Shown here piece after piece: positions 42,357 through 51,232 of a stretch of DNA of 64,000 nt. Each line of letters begins with the position of its first letter. Positions within the stretch are counted from its first letter, which is position 1. Source of the DNA: RBG-16-66-20 sp052386675 (GTDB lineage Bacteria; Pseudomonadota; Gammaproteobacteria; Burkholderiales; SG8-39). The stretch lies in NCBI GenBank assembly GCA_052386675.1, contig JBQTJX010000068.1:1-64000 (forward strand). Reading direction: 5' to 3'. The translations under genes were made by a program, and so were the position numbers. Below the pieces are notes generated by a model. It did no database searches, was not told where the DNA came from, and saw only the letters and a program-made list of their open reading frames with translations.

Positions 42357-44360
42357 CTATTCCTCATCCTCACTGAAGAGCGGGAGCACCACAGAAGCGG
42401 TTGCACTATCTTCAACATTCCAGCGGCGTTTGAATGTACGCATAAGCTCGGTGTACTCATTGATTGATCCGCGAATGAGGCAGATTAGCTGTTCAGAAGT
42501 CAGCTCCAATTTTCGACGCTTTCGGTAACTTAAAAAGAAGTATGGTGCATAGATTGGATTGAGCACGTAGTCCACTGCGTCTGGACGAGTAGGATCCTTT
42601 TGCTTTGTCGACGGTTCTTCGACAAGAACCGACCATCGTAGCGCCTCCAAAAGCAGATCCTGGTCTTCATTCAGCAACTCGTCGGCACCTCTAGTGATAG
42701 CAAAATGACTCTGCTCCGGTTCACTCTGCGTCGGTCGTGAATGTGCTAGTGCAAAAAGTGTTCCAAGGCGAAGTACAAACGTATGAAGTTGTTCGCCCTT
42801 GCGACCAAAACTCCGGATCTCCGACAGGAAGCTTGTGCTGGCTTGGCGAGCGGCTTCAGCTTGTTTGTGGGGTTCAATGGACGGCGCATCTACTGAAAGA
42901 ACATCTGTCGCACGTGCAAATGATTTGTAACAAAGCTCTAGAAAGTGCCGAAGATTTCCCCGAGACAGATAGACGAATGTTTCAAACCCTGCATAGAAAG
43001 GGCAGTTCCGAGAATACGGTTGGTACAGTTGCAGATAACAGCCGACAAAGTTGTTATGTAACCAGCCGCTTGAGCCCGTGAATTTGTTTGCTCGCCCACG
43101 CTCAAGTTGATCAAGTTCGTGCAGTAAATCTTGGGGATCGGTTCTTTGACGTGAAAGCATGGCGGGCGCAATTATCGAGGCCGCCTTTGTCGATGGGCGC
43201 ACGAATCGCTTTGGATCTATCCGAGACCCGCGAGTTCTTAGCGCCTTAGTAGTCCTCTCGACCAAAGTCGAGAGAATTGAGCTGTCTTTAAAGACTTCTT
43301 CACATAACTCGTCCGCAGTGAGGCTTGGGAGAATCGAGGACGCGTAGTGCTTTACTTGAGCTGTGTAAGAAGAATTGGTGCGGGCTGACAGGGCGGCAGG
43401 ATCGCGTAGCGCGGCCGTATTTATTGGTACGGGGAACTCACTTTCCGCGAGCGCCGAAATAAGAATTTCGCCCGCAAATACTGGAAATGTATCTTGGTGC
43501 TCGAGGAGCAATGCCTCTAGATCGAGCGTGCGATAGTCGTGAATGTCTGAAACTGATTCGGCGCTATGTGTAAGGCGATCCCGAAAGCCGTGTCTACGCA
43601 TAGCAACGTGAAACACGACAGGCGGCTCGCTGTGTTTCAGGCAGGTATTTATTGTTCGCTGCTGGTAATCGCACAAGCTCTCATACTCATCAATAAATAT
43701 CTGGCACGCGATTGATGAAAAGTCGCCGACCCTCGATTCCCGAACAAGCGCGATCGTTGCTAACAGAAAGTGAATACCCGGTAGAAATATCGGTTCGGGC
43801 GTCTTCCTGACATTGTTCACCCATGTTTCGAATTCCCAAAGGCGCTCCCTTAGAAAGACTTTGAGCGCCCCCAATGTCGCAGGAATTCGATCGTCAAATG
43901 CAGTGAGCCCGGGCAGTTCCATTGCCTGAGTGGTAGTTGGACTTACAACGGCAATCGAGCTATTAGAGATTGTTTCCAGCGCCGCCAGAAATTCAAGAGT
44001 TAATGTCAGTGCGAGGTAGTGATCGAAGGCAGATCTCCAGTTCTCTTGCAATAGCCCTCGTCCGAGCATCGCATTGCAAAACTGAGTGTCGGTGCGCCAG
44101 TACAGCCCTATCTGGGAAAGCGCGTCCTTGCTTAACGTCGGCCGACTTCTGGAGAACACAGATTCATGCGAGAAGTAACGCAGCAGCATGGTCTTGCCGC
44201 AGCCTCGCCCCCCGACGACTACGCGGGGCTTTGTTGCCGTAAGAAGATCGAGTTGGAAAAAAAACGGAGGAAGTACATATCTATTCCAGACATCGCGATC
44301 AAACTCGCTAGCGCGATTCTTCGAGAGTTGTGATCGAACGGTATCAAGCGTAAGGGGCAT
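42357..44360 (-). CDS. ORC/CDC6-like AAA+ P-loop ATPase
   Basis: A 667-residue protein. Walker A is GGRGCGKT (50-57), Walker B is IFIDEYES (about 222-228), and a later SRGNLRHFLELCYKSF segment resembles the sensor-2/winged-helix entry of ORC/CDC6-type ATPases. Such ATPases occur in bacterial conflict operons; I recall an ORC-CDC6/PRTase pairing described by comparative genomics, unverified here. It could sense or load on DNA. The ATG at 44360 is 4 nt after the PRTase stop; a longer start at 44441 would overlap that gene by 77 nt. No strong ribosome-binding site is visible, so coupling is likely. Confidence 0.82.
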   Translation of the reverse strand: MPLTLDTVRSQLSKNRASEFDRDVWNRYVLPPFFFQLDLLTATKPRVVVGGRGCGKTMLLRYFSHESVFSRSRPTLSKDALSQIGLYWRTDTQFCNAMLGRGLLQENWRSAFDHYLALTLTLEFLAALETISNSSIAVVSPTTTQAMELPGLTAFDDRIPATLGALKVFLRERLWEFETWVNNVRKTPEPIFLPGIHFLLATIALVRESRVGDFSSIACQIFIDEYESLCDYQQRTINTCLKHSEPPVVFHVAMRRHGFRDRLTHSAESVSDIHDYRTLDLEALLLEHQDTFPVFAGEILISALAESEFPVPINTAALRDPAALSARTNSSYTAQVKHYASSILPSLTADELCEEVFKDSSILSTLVERTTKALRTRGSRIDPKRFVRPSTKAASIIAPAMLSRQRTDPQDLLHELDQLERGRANKFTGSSGWLHNNFVGCYLQLYQPYSRNCPFYAGFETFVYLSRGNLRHFLELCYKSFARATDVLSVDAPSIEPHKQAEAARQASTSFLSEIRSFGRKGEQLHTFVLRLGTLFALAHSRPTQSEPEQSHFAITRGADELLNEDQDLLLEALRWSVLVEEPSTKQKDPTRPDAVDYVLNPIYAPYFFLSYRKRRKLELTSEQLICLIRGSINEYTELMRTFKRRWNVEDSATASVVLPLFSEDEE

Positions 44361-44364
44361 TGAT

Positions 44365-45294
44365 CTAACGGGCGAGAAGTGGGGTCCACTGCGGAGACTC
44401 AGTCCACCACAAAATGGGCAGACAGTTGTCCGGAGCTGCATGAGCGAACGTATATGCCAACTCTAGTCCGCCGTAGCCCCTGCGCTGATCACCTATAAGT
44501 TGGATCCCGCGAGATTGTAGTATTGAATAATAGAAGGCTTCGGCGGAAGCGATGCTATTCGTTCGGTCGTTGAAGCACTTCGAATCCTCATGAAAGAGTC
44601 GATGTTCGTCTGTTAGCACTTCAACAGGCTGAACGAGCAACGTGGGATAAATCCGCCTCAATTCGGCGACGCCTCCGGAGAAACCGGCAAGCGGTGCGTA
44701 TATGGAAGGGTGTTTCTTGATCATCGACTCAAGATTCTCTGCTTTGACCACCTCGTCAAATTGAGCGCCCGTTCCAAGGAAATCATCAACGAAGATCAAG
44801 AAGGTGCTGCTACTCAATCCACTGGCGGCGAGATTCCAAGGCGTGATCGTCCAATCCCGATTCACGCCGAAATTTCGTCGCATCATCCGAATAACGGTGT
44901 GAGGACTCTTGCCCGGTGGGTCTGTGCGCTTTGAGACGGCGACCAATCGGATTCCTGGGTCTGTAGTCGTGCTCCCTAGGGCGTGCAACCAGCCTTGTCC
45001 CCGCAAGACCGACAAATTTTGATCTTCAGCGAGGTCCGGAAGAGTCCTTTGGAATAAATGCTGGATGAGCGAATACGTCTGGTCGTCGGAGCGGAATATG
45101 AGGGAATCTAGTACACATGCGGCGAAGTAGCGTTCAGCATCATTTCGGAAGTTTGCGCGCCATGACATTAGTTTCGCGCGCGTTAAACCGTGCCAGATTC
45201 CGGATTCGATGAGTCCTTCACAGCGATCAAAGACATCTGAGACGAATACCACGCCGTCTTTGGGCACGCTGAATGGTGTTACCGCAGGTGTCAC
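44365..45294 (-). CDS. Phosphoribosyltransferase-like protein (PRTase-CE type), first gene of the operon
   Basis: A 309-residue protein with a PRPP-binding loop, TFLIFVDDFLGTGAQF (164-179; Asp170-Asp171, Gly174-Thr175-Gly176). A helical N-terminal ~90 residues precedes it and a RRGYGGLELAYTFAH segment lies near the C-terminus. The catalytic partner sites of housekeeping PRTases are not recognisable. It probably acts on a nucleotide, tRNA or DNA/RNA base within an immune or conflict system. The GTG start at 45294 is 7 nt beyond the glnS stop, leaving little room for a private promoter. Confidence 0.8.
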   Translation of the reverse strand: MTPAVTPFSVPKDGVVFVSDVFDRCEGLIESGIWHGLTRAKLMSWRANFRNDAERYFAACVLDSLIFRSDDQTYSLIQHLFQRTLPDLAEDQNLSVLRGQGWLHALGSTTTDPGIRLVAVSKRTDPPGKSPHTVIRMMRRNFGVNRDWTITPWNLAASGLSSSTFLIFVDDFLGTGAQFDEVVKAENLESMIKKHPSIYAPLAGFSGGVAELRRIYPTLLVQPVEVLTDEHRLFHEDSKCFNDRTNSIASAEAFYYSILQSRGIQLIGDQRRGYGGLELAYTFAHAAPDNCLPILWWTESPQWTPLLAR

Positions 45295-45301
45295 AACGGC
45301 G

Positions 45302-46957
45302 CTATCCCTTCAAAGTAGTCCAAGAGTCACGAAGCGTTACGGTCCGATTGAACCCATCTCGATCCGAGATGAAGTACCCATGCCTCTCAAACTGCACCGC
45401 CCCCATATCTCCTTTCCCAAGGCTCGGCTCGAACTGAGCGCGGATCTTCTTTAGGGAGTCAGGGTTCAGGTCGTCCTGGCCTTCGGGTTTTTCGGTCTTG
45501 AAGAGTCGATCGTAGGCTCGGATCTCGGCCTCGTGGGCGTGCTTAACGCTCACCCAATGAATGTTCCCCTTCACCTTGACCGAGTCCGCCCCCGGTGTGC
45601 CAGAGCGGGTTTCGGGAAGGTATCGGGCGCGCACGGTGTCGGTAGCTTTGTCGTAGCCGAGGCATTCCACCACGTAGGCGTAGCGCAGTCTTACCTTGTT
45701 GCCCGGAAATAGCCGGAAGTACTTCGGTTCCGGATTCTCCTGGTAGTCCTCGCGCTCGATCCAGAGTTTCTTGGAGAACGGCACCGGGCGCTTGCCCATG
45801 TCGGCGTGCTTGGGGTGGTTGGGCACGTCCATCTGTTCTTCCTGGCCGTCGGGGTAGTTCTCGATGACGAGCTTGACCGGATCCAGCACAGCCATCCTCC
45901 GAGGCGCAACCTCATCAAGGTGCTTGCGCATGCAGTCCTCAAGCACCGAATAATCAATCCAGGAATTCTCCTTCGACACCCCAACCCGATCAGCAAACAA
46001 CCGAAACCCCTCCGGCGTATACCCCCGCCGCCGAGCCCCTGCCAAAGTCGGCATGCGCGGATCGTCCCAACCGTCCACGACCTTGTCCTCGACCAGCTTG
46101 ATCAACAACCGCTTGGACAGCATGACGTGCGTCAGCTGCAGCCGCGCGAATTCGATCTGCTGCGGCAGGGGATGGGTGAGCAATCCGCCATCGGCGAGCT
46201 TGTTCAGCAGCCAGTCGTAGAAAGGCCGCTGGTCCTCGAACTCCAAGGTGCAAAGCGAATGGGTAATCCTCTCGACAGCATCCTCGATCGGATGCGCATA
46301 GGTGTACATCGGGTAGATGCACCACTTGTCCCCGGTCCGGTGGTGGGTCGCCCGCTTGATCCGGTACAGCGCCGGATCCCGCATATTGATGTTCGGCGAA
46401 GCCATGCTGATTTTGGCCCGCAGCACATGAGCGCCATCGGCATGCTTGCCGTCGCGCATCTCGCGCAGCAGGGATAAATTCTCTTCAACCGACCGCGAGC
46501 GGAAGGGGGAATCGGTGCCCGGATGGGTAAAGTCGCCCCGGTTGTGCTTCATGTCGTCGGCCGACTGCGAGTCCACGTAGGCATGGCCCGCGCCCACCAG
46601 GTGCTCGGCGCACTGGTACATGAAGTCGAAGTAGTCCGAGGCGTACAGGGCCTTGCCGTCGAACTCCGGCACCAGCCATTTCACCGACTCGATGATGGCG
46701 TCGACGTATTCCTGCTCTTCCTTCTCCGGGTTGGTGTCGTCGAAGCGCAGGTTGCAGGAGCCGCCGTACTCCTTCGCCAGGCCGAAGTTCAGCAGGATGG
46801 ACTTGGCATGCCCCAGGTGCAGGTATCCGTTGGGCTCCGGCGGAAACCGGGTCTTGATGGCCTTGACCTTCCCGGAGGCAAGGTCGGCCTCGATCCGCTG
46901 GCGGATGAAGTTGGAATGGGACGCAACTGGCTGGTTTTTAGGGTCTTTGGCGGTCAC
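45302..46957 (-). CDS. glnS: Glutaminyl-tRNA synthetase
   Basis: A 551-residue class I synthetase, close to E. coli GlnRS (554). The HIGH-type motif is PPEPNGYLHLGHAKS (His47-His50), the KMSKS equivalent is VMLSKRLL (about 278-285), and FDDTNPEKEEQEYVDAI follows the first. C-terminal anticodon-binding beta barrels are present. It charges tRNA-Gln. Genes 7 nt downstream belong to an accessory operon, so transcription of glnS may run into it. Confidence 0.97.
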   Translation of the reverse strand: MTAKDPKNQPVASHSNFIRQRIEADLASGKVKAIKTRFPPEPNGYLHLGHAKSILLNFGLAKEYGGSCNLRFDDTNPEKEEQEYVDAIIESVKWLVPEFDGKALYASDYFDFMYQCAEHLVGAGHAYVDSQSADDMKHNRGDFTHPGTDSPFRSRSVEENLSLLREMRDGKHADGAHVLRAKISMASPNINMRDPALYRIKRATHHRTGDKWCIYPMYTYAHPIEDAVERITHSLCTLEFEDQRPFYDWLLNKLADGGLLTHPLPQQIEFARLQLTHVMLSKRLLIKLVEDKVVDGWDDPRMPTLAGARRRGYTPEGFRLFADRVGVSKENSWIDYSVLEDCMRKHLDEVAPRRMAVLDPVKLVIENYPDGQEEQMDVPNHPKHADMGKRPVPFSKKLWIEREDYQENPEPKYFRLFPGNKVRLRYAYVVECLGYDKATDTVRARYLPETRSGTPGADSVKVKGNIHWVSVKHAHEAEIRAYDRLFKTEKPEGQDDLNPDSLKKIRAQFEPSLGKGDMGAVQFERHGYFISDRDGFNRTVTLRDSWTTLKG

Positions 46958-47014
46958 AAAGGCATTCTAACCGTTGCCCGGCCTTGACGGCCTGGACAGG
47001 TGGGCGCAGCATCG

Positions 47015-47034
47015 TGTATCTCTTTTGTGATACA
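47015..47034. promoter_or_regulatory. Inverted repeat, candidate ParD operator
   Basis: TGTATC-TCTTTTGT-GATACA has 6-nt arms and an 8-nt spacer. It lies 9 nt before the ATG of the ribbon-helix-helix gene, in the gap divergent from glnS, as expected for an autoregulated TA operon. Confidence 0.6.
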
Positions 47035-47043
47035 GGGGGCGCG

Positions 47044-47322
47044 ATGGCTGTTTCGCTCAGGGTTCCGCCGGACGTGAAGAAGAAGATCGAGCGCCTGGCC
47101 GAAGCGCAGGACACCACGGCGCACGCGTTCATGGTGAAGGCCATACGGGAGAAGGTCGAGGCCGAGGAGACGCGGGCGGCGTTCCACGCCGAAGCAAGGC
47201 GGCGGCTGGCAAGGATGAAGAAGTCGGGAATGGGGATACCGGCGGAGGAGGTCTTCGCCTACCTCAGGCAAAGAGCCGCCGGCGGCAACCCGCAGCCCCC
47301 GAAGCCTCGCAAGATCGTGTGA
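47044..47322 (+). CDS. Ribbon-helix-helix antitoxin (ParD/CopG-like)
   Basis: A 92-residue protein beginning AVSLRVPPDVKKKIERLAEA, a classical ribbon-helix-helix DNA-binding unit, with TTAHAFMVKAIREKVEAEE completing the second helix. The helical, basic C-terminus should bind the toxin. The last codons overlap the toxin start (GTGA). AGGGGGC precedes the ATG at a short spacing. Confidence 0.88.
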   Translation: MAVSLRVPPDVKKKIERLAEAQDTTAHAFMVKAIREKVEAEETRAAFHAEARRRLARMKKSGMGIPAEEVFAYLRQRAAGGNPQPPKPRKIV

Positions 47323-47615
47323 TTCACTTCGACGACGGCGCCCGGGAGGACCTGGACCGCATCTTCGATTTCAATTTCAGTCGTGACCCGGCGACCGTTC
47401 TGGATCACATAGGAACGATAATCGACGCCGTGCAGGTGCTGGCGCGCCATCCCGAGATCGGGCGCGACACTGGCGGATCGCCGCCGCTGCGGGAACTGGT
47501 CATATCGCATGGCGGGACGGGATACATCGCGCTCTACGAGTATTCCCCGCTCGATGACCTGGTTCTCGTCGTTGCTATCCGGCATCAGCGCGAGGCGGGA
47601 TACCAGAAGCGCTAG
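47319..47615 (+). CDS. RelE/ParE family toxin
   Basis: A 98-residue RelE/ParE-fold protein starting with GTG. Family features are IHFDDGAREDLDRIFDF, ARHPEIGRDT, LRELVISHGGTGYIALYEY and the final VLVVAIRHQREAGY. ParE members poison gyrase and RelE members cut mRNA; the target here cannot be read. It overlaps the antitoxin by 4 nt and the convergent cyclase gene by 4 nt. Confidence 0.88.
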   Translation: MIHFDDGAREDLDRIFDFNFSRDPATVLDHIGTIIDAVQVLARHPEIGRDTGGSPPLRELVISHGGTGYIALYEYSPLDDLVLVVAIRHQREAGYQKR

Positions 47616-48643
47616 AGCGCCGTCTCCACCGCCCACGCGCGAATCGCCTCGCGCCGCCCGCGCAGCTCCAGTTCCCCGAGGTCGCGACAGGCGTAGTCTG
47701 CCGGACGCCCCAGCGCGGACAGCGCGGCATCGGACACGATGAATCGCACCCCCGCGTCGCGCGTCGCCTGCTCCAGACGCGAAGCGGTGTTCATGACATC
47801 GCCGTGGTACACGATGGCGCGTCGCTGCTCGCCCACTTCGCCCGCGATCACCTCGCCCAGGTGCAGTGCCGCGCGCAGCTCGGGCTCGGCGCCGAAGCGG
47901 GCACGAAACTCGGGCGCCGCCGCGGCCAGCGCGGCGCGCATGTCAGCGAGGCAGCGCAGCGGCCGCGCAGAGGGCAGGCCCTCCTCCTCGGTCCAGGTCA
48001 CCACGATCTCGTCGCCGACGTACTGGTAGATCTCGCCGCGCGCCGCGGCGATGGCCTCGGCGGTGGCGCTGAACACCGAGGCGAGGAACAGGTGCGCCTG
48101 CATCGCCCCGAGGCGCTCGGCGATGGCGGTGGAGCCGACCACGTCCACGAACAGGAAGAAGCGCCGCTCGGCGCGCGGCCGACGGTAGCGCCCCAGCACC
48201 AGGTTGCGGAAGGTGCGCCGCCCGACCAGGCCGGCGGCCTGCAGGGTGACGACGACGATGAGCGTCATGGCCATCGAAAAACCGATGGCGACCAGCCCGG
48301 CGTGGCGTTCCAGCGGCGCGGCGCCAAAGGCCCAGGGCAGGCCGACGATGAACAGCGAAACGATGGCCGCGTAGGCGGCGGTCTTGAGCAGTACCACGGC
48401 AAGGAAGGGCAGCCGCAGCAGCCGCTTCATGGTCGAGCCCTCGCGCAGCACGTAGATCTCGATTGCGCCGATGCAGCCGGCGATGCCGGCCCCGTTCAGG
48501 ACGCCCATGCCCATGCTGGTCCAGACCGCCAGGCCCTGCCGGGACAGGAACGCGCCGTAGAGGAGGCCGACAGTCGCGCTGACCGCCACGATGCGCAGGT
48601 ACAGCCGGTTGCGGTCGTGTTGCAGGGCGGTGAGGGTGGACAT
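47612..48643 (-). CDS. Membrane class III adenylate/guanylate cyclase
   Basis: A 343-residue protein with about four membrane helices in the N-terminal 150 residues and a class III cyclase domain after it. Metal aspartates are in FLFVDVVGST and YQYVGDEIVV, and HLGEVIAGEVGEQRRAIVYH and GDVMNTASRLEQ are standard. It should make cAMP or cGMP in the cytoplasm as a dimer. The membrane part may sense an unknown signal. Confidence 0.92.
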   Translation of the reverse strand: MSTLTALQHDRNRLYLRIVAVSATVGLLYGAFLSRQGLAVWTSMGMGVLNGAGIAGCIGAIEIYVLREGSTMKRLLRLPFLAVVLLKTAAYAAIVSLFIVGLPWAFGAAPLERHAGLVAIGFSMAMTLIVVVTLQAAGLVGRRTFRNLVLGRYRRPRAERRFFLFVDVVGSTAIAERLGAMQAHLFLASVFSATAEAIAAARGEIYQYVGDEIVVTWTEEEGLPSARPLRCLADMRAALAAAAPEFRARFGAEPELRAALHLGEVIAGEVGEQRRAIVYHGDVMNTASRLEQATRDAGVRFIVSDAALSALGRPADYACRDLGELELRGRREAIRAWAVETAL

Positions 48644-48720
48644 CGGGCAGCAGACTACACCCTGGCTCCACGATTGAACCGCCCCTTGTTCCGCCGCGCC
48701 GCTGCGGCTAAGGTCCGGAG

Positions 48721-50364
48721 ATGCTCGATCTCCTCATCCGCGGCGCCACCATCCTCGATGGCACGGGCGCGCCGCGCATCACCGGCGACGTCGGGGTGAA
48801 GGACGGCGTGATCACCGAGGTCGGCAAGGTCACGGACGCCGCGCGGCAGACCGTGGACGCTGCCGGCCTCGCCCTCATGCCCGGCATCGTGGACGTGCAC
48901 ACGCACTACGACGCGCAGGTGACCTGGGACCGCACGCTGTCGCCGTCGCCCGCGCTGGGGGTCACCACAGCGGTGCTGGGCAACTGCGGCTTCGGCATCG
49001 CGCCCTGCCCGGTGTCGCAGCGCCAGACGGTGCTGCGCAACCTGTCGGTGGTGGAGGGCATGGACCTCGCCGCGCTGGAGAGCGGCGTGCACTGGGAAGC
49101 CGAAACCTTCGCCGGCTACCTGGAGCAGCTGCGCCGCATCGGCCCCTGCGCCAACGTCGCGGTCCTGGCGCAGCACTCGACCATCCGCAGCGCGGTGATG
49201 GGCGAGGAGGCCTCGACGCGCGCCGAGCCCACGGCACGGGAACTGGCGGCGATGCAGGCGCAGGTGCGCGAGGCGCTGGCCGCGGGCGCCATCGGCTTTG
49301 CCTCGTCGTTCTCGCCCAACCACGCCGGCTGGGCGGGGCGTCCGATGCCCTCGACCATCGCGGCGGACGCCGAAGTCCATGCGCTGCTGCAGCCGCTGAA
49401 GGACGCCGGCCGCGGCGTGTTCGTCGTCGCCGCCGGATCGCGCGCGACGCCCGCGTACCTGGAGCAGGTGGCCGCGCAGACCGGCCGCCCGACCTTCATG
49501 GTGACCGTGCTCACCATGTACAACGACGCCGAACCGGGAAAGGCCATCACCTACTTCGAGCGCTGCGCCGAGGCGCGCGCCCGCGGAAACGAGGTGTACA
49601 TCCACACCAACTGCCAGCCGCTGTCCTTCGACTTCACGCTGGCCGAGCCGTATCTCCTTTATTCGCACGACGCCTTCGACCGCATCAAGGCTGCAGCGCC
49701 GGGCGAGCGCGCCGCGATCTACAGGGATCCGGCCTTCCGCGCCCGCTTCCGCGAGAACCTGGCCAATCCGAAGCAGGGCATCCTGTTCTACGGCGACTGG
49801 GGGAAGATCGAGCGCGACGGCACGAGCGTCGCAACGCTGGCGAAAGCCGCGGGCCGGGATCCGCTGGACCATTTCTTCGACCTGCCGCTGGACCAGCAAC
49901 TCATCGGCAAGCTGTTCCAGAACAACGATGCCGGCGTGGCGCCGCTCCTGAAGCACGAGCAGGGTGTGTTGGCGCTGTCGGACGCGGGCGCGCACCTCAT
50001 CTATTTCTGCGACGCCGGGTTCGGGCTGCATTTCCTGCAGCACTGGGTGCGCGAGACCGGAACCTTCACCCTGGAGGAGGGCGTGCGAAGGCTCACCAGC
50101 GACCCGGCGGCGAAGTACCGCATCCCGGGGCGCGGCCGGATCGCCGCCGGCGCCGCGGCCGACCTGCTGCTCTTCGACCCGGCAACGGTCGGCGTCTCGC
50201 CCCTGCGCCGGGCGGCCGACCTGCCCGGCGGGGGCACCCGGATGCTGCGCGACCCGGCCGGCGTCCACGGGGTCTGGGTCAACGGCAGGCAGGTGCATGA
50301 CGGAAAGAACTATCCCGGACAAGGCGCCGGGCCAGGACAGGTACTGACGCAGTTCGTGGCGTAG
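48721..50364 (+). CDS. N-acyl-D-amino-acid deacylase-like amidohydrolase
   Basis: A 547-residue amidohydrolase. The composite beta domain starts LDLLIRGATILDGTGAP, metal motif HTHYD follows at about 60-64, and GNCGFGIAPC and the late LSDAGAHL are typical of D-aminoacylase/dihydropyrimidinase-like members. It would hydrolyse an N-acyl D-amino acid or related amide. It diverges from the cyclase gene. Confidence 0.88.
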   Translation: MLDLLIRGATILDGTGAPRITGDVGVKDGVITEVGKVTDAARQTVDAAGLALMPGIVDVHTHYDAQVTWDRTLSPSPALGVTTAVLGNCGFGIAPCPVSQRQTVLRNLSVVEGMDLAALESGVHWEAETFAGYLEQLRRIGPCANVAVLAQHSTIRSAVMGEEASTRAEPTARELAAMQAQVREALAAGAIGFASSFSPNHAGWAGRPMPSTIAADAEVHALLQPLKDAGRGVFVVAAGSRATPAYLEQVAAQTGRPTFMVTVLTMYNDAEPGKAITYFERCAEARARGNEVYIHTNCQPLSFDFTLAEPYLLYSHDAFDRIKAAAPGERAAIYRDPAFRARFRENLANPKQGILFYGDWGKIERDGTSVATLAKAAGRDPLDHFFDLPLDQQLIGKLFQNNDAGVAPLLKHEQGVLALSDAGAHLIYFCDAGFGLHFLQHWVRETGTFTLEEGVRRLTSDPAAKYRIPGRGRIAAGAAADLLLFDPATVGVSPLRRAADLPGGGTRMLRDPAGVHGVWVNGRQVHDGKNYPGQGAGPGQVLTQFVA

Positions 50365-50386
50365 CATAGGGGCAGGGGGTAACGCC

Positions 50387-51232
50387 ATGCCGCTGATCGC
50401 CATGAACCGGGAAATGGGCTCGCTGGGCAAGGAGGTCGCCGCCGGGCTGGAGCAGGAGCTCGGCATGAAGGTGCGCCACCACGAAATGATCGACCACCTC
50501 GCCAACCGCGCCCGCATCCGAAAGAGCCACGTGGTGAGCTTCCTGGAGGGCACCCAGGGCCTGATCGAGCGCCTCACCACCGACCAGTTGCGCCTGCGCA
50601 TCCTCACCGCCGACGAGATCCTGTCCATGGCCGAGTCCGACGACGCCGTGATCATGCGCGGCTGGGGCGCGACCTCGCTCCTGAAGGAGGTGCCGCACGC
50701 GGTGCGCGTGTGCGTCTCGGCCTCGCGCCGCACGCGCGTGAAACGCATGATGGCGCGCCTGGCCTGCGACGACGCCGCGCAGGTGGAGCGGCTGGTGACG
50801 CAGAACGACGACGCGGCGCAGGCGGTGATGCGGCGCCACTTCCACGTCGACACCCGCGACATCAACGAATACGACGTCGGCTTCAACACCGACCGCGTCT
50901 CGGTGGCGCAATGCGTGGACGAGGTGGTGAAGATGGTGCGCTCGCCGCAGTTCGCCGAGACCGACGAGTCGCGCGCGCGCCTGCGCGATGTCGCGCTCGC
51001 GCACCACGTGCGCGCCGCGCTGCGCACCCACGGCACCACCGGGCGCTTCGCGGTGCGCGTGGTGGCGAGCAACGGGCTGGTGCAGCTCTACGGCACCGTG
51101 GACCACATCGAGCAGAGCGATTCCTGCAGCGACGTCGCAGGCCGCATCCGCGGCGTGCGCGAGCTGGAGAACCACCTCAACGTGGCCGAGGTCACCGGCC
51201 ACCGCAGGTCGGAAGGACCAGCGCAGGCATGA
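50387..51232 (+). CDS. Cytidylate kinase-like protein fused to a BON domain
   Basis: A 281-residue protein. The first ~190 residues match cytidylate kinase-like family proteins (AMNREMGSLGKEVAAGLEQE, then IMRGWGATSLL and VRVCVSASRRTRVKRM). The C-terminal ~75 residues (RFAVRVVASNGLVQLYGTVD and RGVRELENHLNV) form a BON domain, usually a lipid- or phospholipid-binding unit. The NMP kinase P-loop is degenerate (NREMGSLGKE). It overlaps the TauD gene by ATGA. Confidence 0.83.
   Translation: MPLIAMNREMGSLGKEVAAGLEQELGMKVRHHEMIDHLANRARIRKSHVVSFLEGTQGLIERLTTDQLRLRILTADEILSMAESDDAVIMRGWGATSLLKEVPHAVRVCVSASRRTRVKRMMARLACDDAAQVERLVTQNDDAAQAVMRRHFHVDTRDINEYDVGFNTDRVSVAQCVDEVVKMVRSPQFAETDESRARLRDVALAHHVRAALRTHGTTGRFAVRVVASNGLVQLYGTVDHIEQSDSCSDVAGRIRGVRELENHLNVAEVTGHRRSEGPAQA

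Noticed and set aside
47044..47615. Part of the four-gene operon
   Set aside because: Opposite strand, own inverted repeat and separated by glnS; a self-contained TA pair.
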